From positions 62,001 through 126,000 of the forward strand of contig CAWGGG010000004.1 of the NCBI GenBank assembly GCA_963822145.1: 64,000 bases of DNA. Reading direction: 5' to 3'. Below the pieces are notes generated by a model, which searched no databases, had not been told where the DNA came from, and saw nothing but the letters and a program-made list of their open reading frames with translations. Shown here one piece after another: positions 61,871 to 64,000 of the stretch (the stretch's first letter is position 1; each line of letters starts with the position of its first letter). This stretch comes from UBA5072 sp963822145. Its GTDB lineage: Bacteria; Bacteroidota; Bacteroidia; Bacteroidales; UBA10428. The translations under genes and the position numbers were made by a program.

Positions 61871-63118
61871 GTGGATATATTTGATAAGATAAGCAAGAAC
61901 AGAGGTCCCTTAGGACAGTATCAGCAGATGGCACACGGCTATTTCATGTTCCCGAAACTTGAAGGTGAAATAGGACCCCGGATGAGATTCAGGGGCAAAG
62001 AAGTGCTCAACTGGAGTCTGAATAATTACCTCGGACTGGCCAACCTTCCTGAAATCAGGCAGGCTGATGCCGATGCTGCCAAGGAATATGGAATGGCATA
62101 TCCCATGGGAGCCCGGATGATGTCAGGCCAGACCACCAAACACGAAGAACTGGAAGACCAGCTTGCAGCCTTTGTGGGTAAGGAAGATGCCTTCCTCCTG
62201 AATTACGGCTACCAGGGGATGGTTTCCATTATTGATTCGCTGCTGGGCAGGAACGATGTTGTTGTTTATGATTCCGAATCCCATGCCTGTATTGTAGATG
62301 GGTTGAGATTGCATATCGGTAAGCGCTTTGTGTTCCCGCACAACAATATACAGAACCTGGAGAAGGAACTGGAACGGGCCACCAAGCTTGCTTCTGAAAC
62401 GGGTGGTGGAATCCTCGTAATAACTGAAGGCGTTTTTGGCATGGCCGGAGACCTTGGTAATCTCAAAGCCATTGTAGCGCTGAAGAAGAAATTCAGCTTC
62501 CGCCTCCTGGTCGATGATGCCCATGGATTCGGAACCATGGGTAAAACCGGAGCAGGCACCGGCGAACATTTCGGGGTTCAGGATGAGATCGACCTGTATT
62601 TCAGCACATTCGCCAAGTCAATGGCTGGAATAGGTGCTTTTATTGCCGGTAAAGAAGATGTGATCAACTTCCTTCGTTATAATATGCGCTCCCAAACCTA
62701 TGCCAAATCCCTGCCCATGCCCATGGTAATCGGCGCATTGAAGCGGCTCGAACTGATCAAGACCCGTCCTGATCTGCGTGAAAAACTTTGGACCATTGTT
62801 AAAGCCCTGCAGGCCGGATTTAAGTCGAAAGGCCTGAATCTCGGAAATACCGAATCTCCGGTTACCCCGGTTTTCCTTTCAGGTACCCTGGCAGAAGCAA
62901 CCAACGTGGTAATTGACCTCCGGGAGAACTACAAGATCTTCTGTTCTATGGTAGTATATCCGGTCGTTCCCAAGGATGTGATCATGCTCAGGATCATTCC
63001 CACTTCAGCCCACACCCTTGACGATGTCAAGTATACTGTTGAATCCTTTGCCATAGTTCAGGAGAAGCTGAAAACAGGACAGTATAAATCGGACACGATG
63101 GCTTCTTTACTGCATTGA
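61871..63118 (+). CDS. PLP-dependent alpha-oxoamine synthase, probably serine palmitoyltransferase
   Basis: 415 residues from the GTG at 61871 (VDIFDKISKNRGPLGQYQQM); the frame upstream is AT-rich and implausible. Alpha-oxoamine synthase motifs: NWSLNNYLGLANLPE, GARMMSGQTTKHEELE, DSESHACIVDG, VDDAHGFGTMGKTG and the PLP Lys in FSTFAKSMAG. Relatives are KBL, BioF and Spt. The MAHGYFMFPKLEGE segment is like Bacteroidetes Spt, which starts sphingolipid synthesis. Symbol withheld because Spt and KBL cannot be separated with certainty. A strong terminator follows. Confidence 0.82.
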   Translation: MDIFDKISKNRGPLGQYQQMAHGYFMFPKLEGEIGPRMRFRGKEVLNWSLNNYLGLANLPEIRQADADAAKEYGMAYPMGARMMSGQTTKHEELEDQLAAFVGKEDAFLLNYGYQGMVSIIDSLLGRNDVVVYDSESHACIVDGLRLHIGKRFVFPHNNIQNLEKELERATKLASETGGGILVITEGVFGMAGDLGNLKAIVALKKKFSFRLLVDDAHGFGTMGKTGAGTGEHFGVQDEIDLYFSTFAKSMAGIGAFIAGKEDVINFLRYNMRSQTYAKSLPMPMVIGALKRLELIKTRPDLREKLWTIVKALQAGFKSKGLNLGNTESPVTPVFLSGTLAEATNVVIDLRENYKIFCSMVVYPVVPKDVIMLRIIPTSAHTLDDVKYTVESFAIVQEKLKTGQYKSDTMASLLH

Positions 63119-63145
63119 TGCAATTGCAGGATTTTAGATAGAAAT

Positions 63146-63178
63146 AAAAACCAGGGTTTCATGCCCTGGTTTTTTTAT
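63146..63178. terminator. Bidirectional intrinsic terminator
   Basis: AAACCAGGG and CCCTGGTTT arms (63148-63156, 63164-63172) with a 7-base loop, flanked by A residues on the left and T residues on the right. It serves both convergent genes. Confidence 0.9.
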
Positions 63179-63190
63179 ACTTTGCAGCTA

Positions 63191-63802
63191 CTACTGGCCA
63201 TTCTGGGCCGCGTGCCGGGATTTAATTCCCAGATAGCCGCCATGATGCCGCTTGGCATAATCCCCCGCGGTAAAACCGATCCTTTTCATCATCAGAACCA
63301 CCAGCGCATCGCCAATGACTGTCATGACCGTGGTGGAAGTAGTGGGTGTAAGCCCGAGTGGACAAACCTCCTTCGGGTGTCCCGTAAATATAGTGACATC
63401 AGCAAGGTGGCCCAGATCACCTTCTGGATTCCCAGTGATGACAATGATCTTCAAATTGTAACCCAGGTTTTTGGTAAGTTCACAAAGCTCCAGGATTTCG
63501 AGCGTTTTACCGGAGTTCGAAATCAGCAGCAGGATATCATTGGGTTGAATAACACCCAGGTCACCATGCTGGGCATCGGAAGGATGCAGAAAAACAGCGG
63601 GTGTGCCGGTGGCCGAAAAAGTGGTGGCTACGTTAAGCGCTATCTGACCCGCTTTGCCCATGCCACTGGCCACTACTTTCCCGTTGTTCCGGTGCACGGA
63701 GTCATAGATCAGGTCACAGGCCTTATTAAAACTGTCGGTTACCGGAATGTCGAGCACAGCATTTGCTTCAGCCTCAAATATTTTCCTGACCTCGTCTGAC
63801 AT
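63191..63802 (-). CDS. SIS-domain D-arabinose 5-phosphate isomerase, without CBS domains
   Basis: 203 residues, a single SIS domain: KVVASGMGKAGQIALNVATTFSATGTP (in parts), FLHPSDAQHGDLGVI with the active-site His, ISNSGKTLEI and TTSTTVMTVIGDALV match KdsD/KpsF. E. coli KdsD adds two CBS domains that are absent here. It makes arabinose 5-phosphate for Kdo, a lipopolysaccharide sugar. The C-terminal end YAKRHHGGYLGI resembles the usual KdsD link region (FHPGGxLG). The gene lies at the window edge, preceded by very AT-rich sequence. Confidence 0.85.
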   Translation of the reverse strand: MSDEVRKIFEAEANAVLDIPVTDSFNKACDLIYDSVHRNNGKVVASGMGKAGQIALNVATTFSATGTPAVFLHPSDAQHGDLGVIQPNDILLLISNSGKTLEILELCELTKNLGYNLKIIVITGNPEGDLGHLADVTIFTGHPKEVCPLGLTPTTSTTVMTVIGDALVVLMMKRIGFTAGDYAKRHHGGYLGIKSRHAAQNGQ

Positions 63803-64000
63803 GACTAAGATTTGAATTAGGGCACAAATATAGTAAATCCATTATAAATCAGGAGGAAATGACAATATTTCGAAAATATGGGGGTTGTTTGAAAAAAAAT
63901 AATAAATATATTAGAATAATTATATGATTAATGGGGTATAATAACAAATACAAGTAAAAAAATAAATATTATTATAAGTAATTGGGGGTATATAAAAATA
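63803..64000. other. Very AT-rich end of the window
   Basis: No gene is supported. The last 120 bases are almost all A and T with isolated runs of four or five G residues (GGGG near 63936, GGGGG near 63985). It probably contains the isomerase promoter on the minus strand. Composition changes sharply from the rest of the window. Confidence 0.5.

Noticed and set aside
63880..64000. Replication origin or DnaA-box region in the AT-rich end
   Set aside because: No TTATCCACA-like boxes and no dnaA or dnaN nearby.

Overview
The window looks like a Bacteroidota chromosome fragment, most like Bacteroidales and relatives. Reasons: starts mostly lack Shine-Dalgarno sequences; several upstream regions carry the TAnnTTTG element of Bacteroidetes sigma-ABfr promoters; the order bamD-rpoZ-coaBC-DUF4835(PorD)-recN is typical of the phylum; RpoZ is of the long Bacteroidetes type; FucP-type sugar symporters, GH26 and GH3 enzymes and a PorD-like protein are present. 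I see no rRNA, tRNA, CRISPR array, integrase or transposase.

Layout. 0.2-5.9 kb: a small ferredoxin-like protein, a MacB/FtsX-type ABC permease broken by four frameshifts, a divergent sigma-54 response regulator broken by at least six, and an intact histidine kinase overlapping the regulator's 3' end. 6-12 kb: a GH26 mannanase, an NAD(P)-binding protein and a glycerol block (glpD, glpK, glpF on the minus strand) whose gaps are filled by short tandem repeats. 12-24 kb: carbohydrate genes on both strands (GH3 lipoprotein, TIM-barrel isomerase, two esterases, DUF4432 mutarotase-like protein, GPH symporter, sugar porter, second mutarotase-like protein), with no SusC/SusD pair. 24-27.7 kb: a large cytoplasmic (alpha/alpha)6-type protein split by one frameshift. 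27.7-31.5 kb: galactose operon galK-galM-gluP (minus). 31.7-36 kb: asnA with a divergent AsnC/Lrp regulator, panE, a C_GCAxxG_C_C protein and an M19 dipeptidase. 36-44 kb: CLC channel with CBS domains, M48 protease with two small membrane proteins, glyA, a TauE-type permease and an ExbB-ExbD-TonB operon. 44-53 kb: a TamB-like giant, tsaD, a DUF1987/SiaC protein, an AI-2E family permease and a class III nucleotide cyclase fused to an HD domain. 53-64 kb: uvrB, efp, then the minus-strand envelope/housekeeping operon bamD-rpoZ-coaBC-porD-recN (fabI following), a serine palmitoyltransferase-like enzyme and a SIS-only arabinose-5-phosphate isomerase.

Functional picture: a saccharolytic heterotroph with glycerol, galactose and mannan/glucan use, TonB-driven uptake, sphingolipid and Kdo-linked envelope synthesis, and a probable type IX secretion system.

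The best candidates for something unusual are: (1) coaBC split at an A9 run containing the dnaX-type slippery heptamer A AAA AAG, in the phase where a -1 shift fuses CoaC to CoaB; (2) a cyclase plus HD hydrolase in one polypeptide, next but one to a DUF1987/SiaC gene; (3) an intergenic repeat family (7-9 base units) that interrupts operons and supplies the ends of several coding regions; (4) helically phased TGTGCAAA/TTTGCACA elements between the permease and the sigma-54 regulator; (5) an EF-P with Asn where the modified Lys normally sits. Single-base indels are concentrated in 0.5-4.2 kb, so sequencing error near a contig end must be weighed against real gene decay there.
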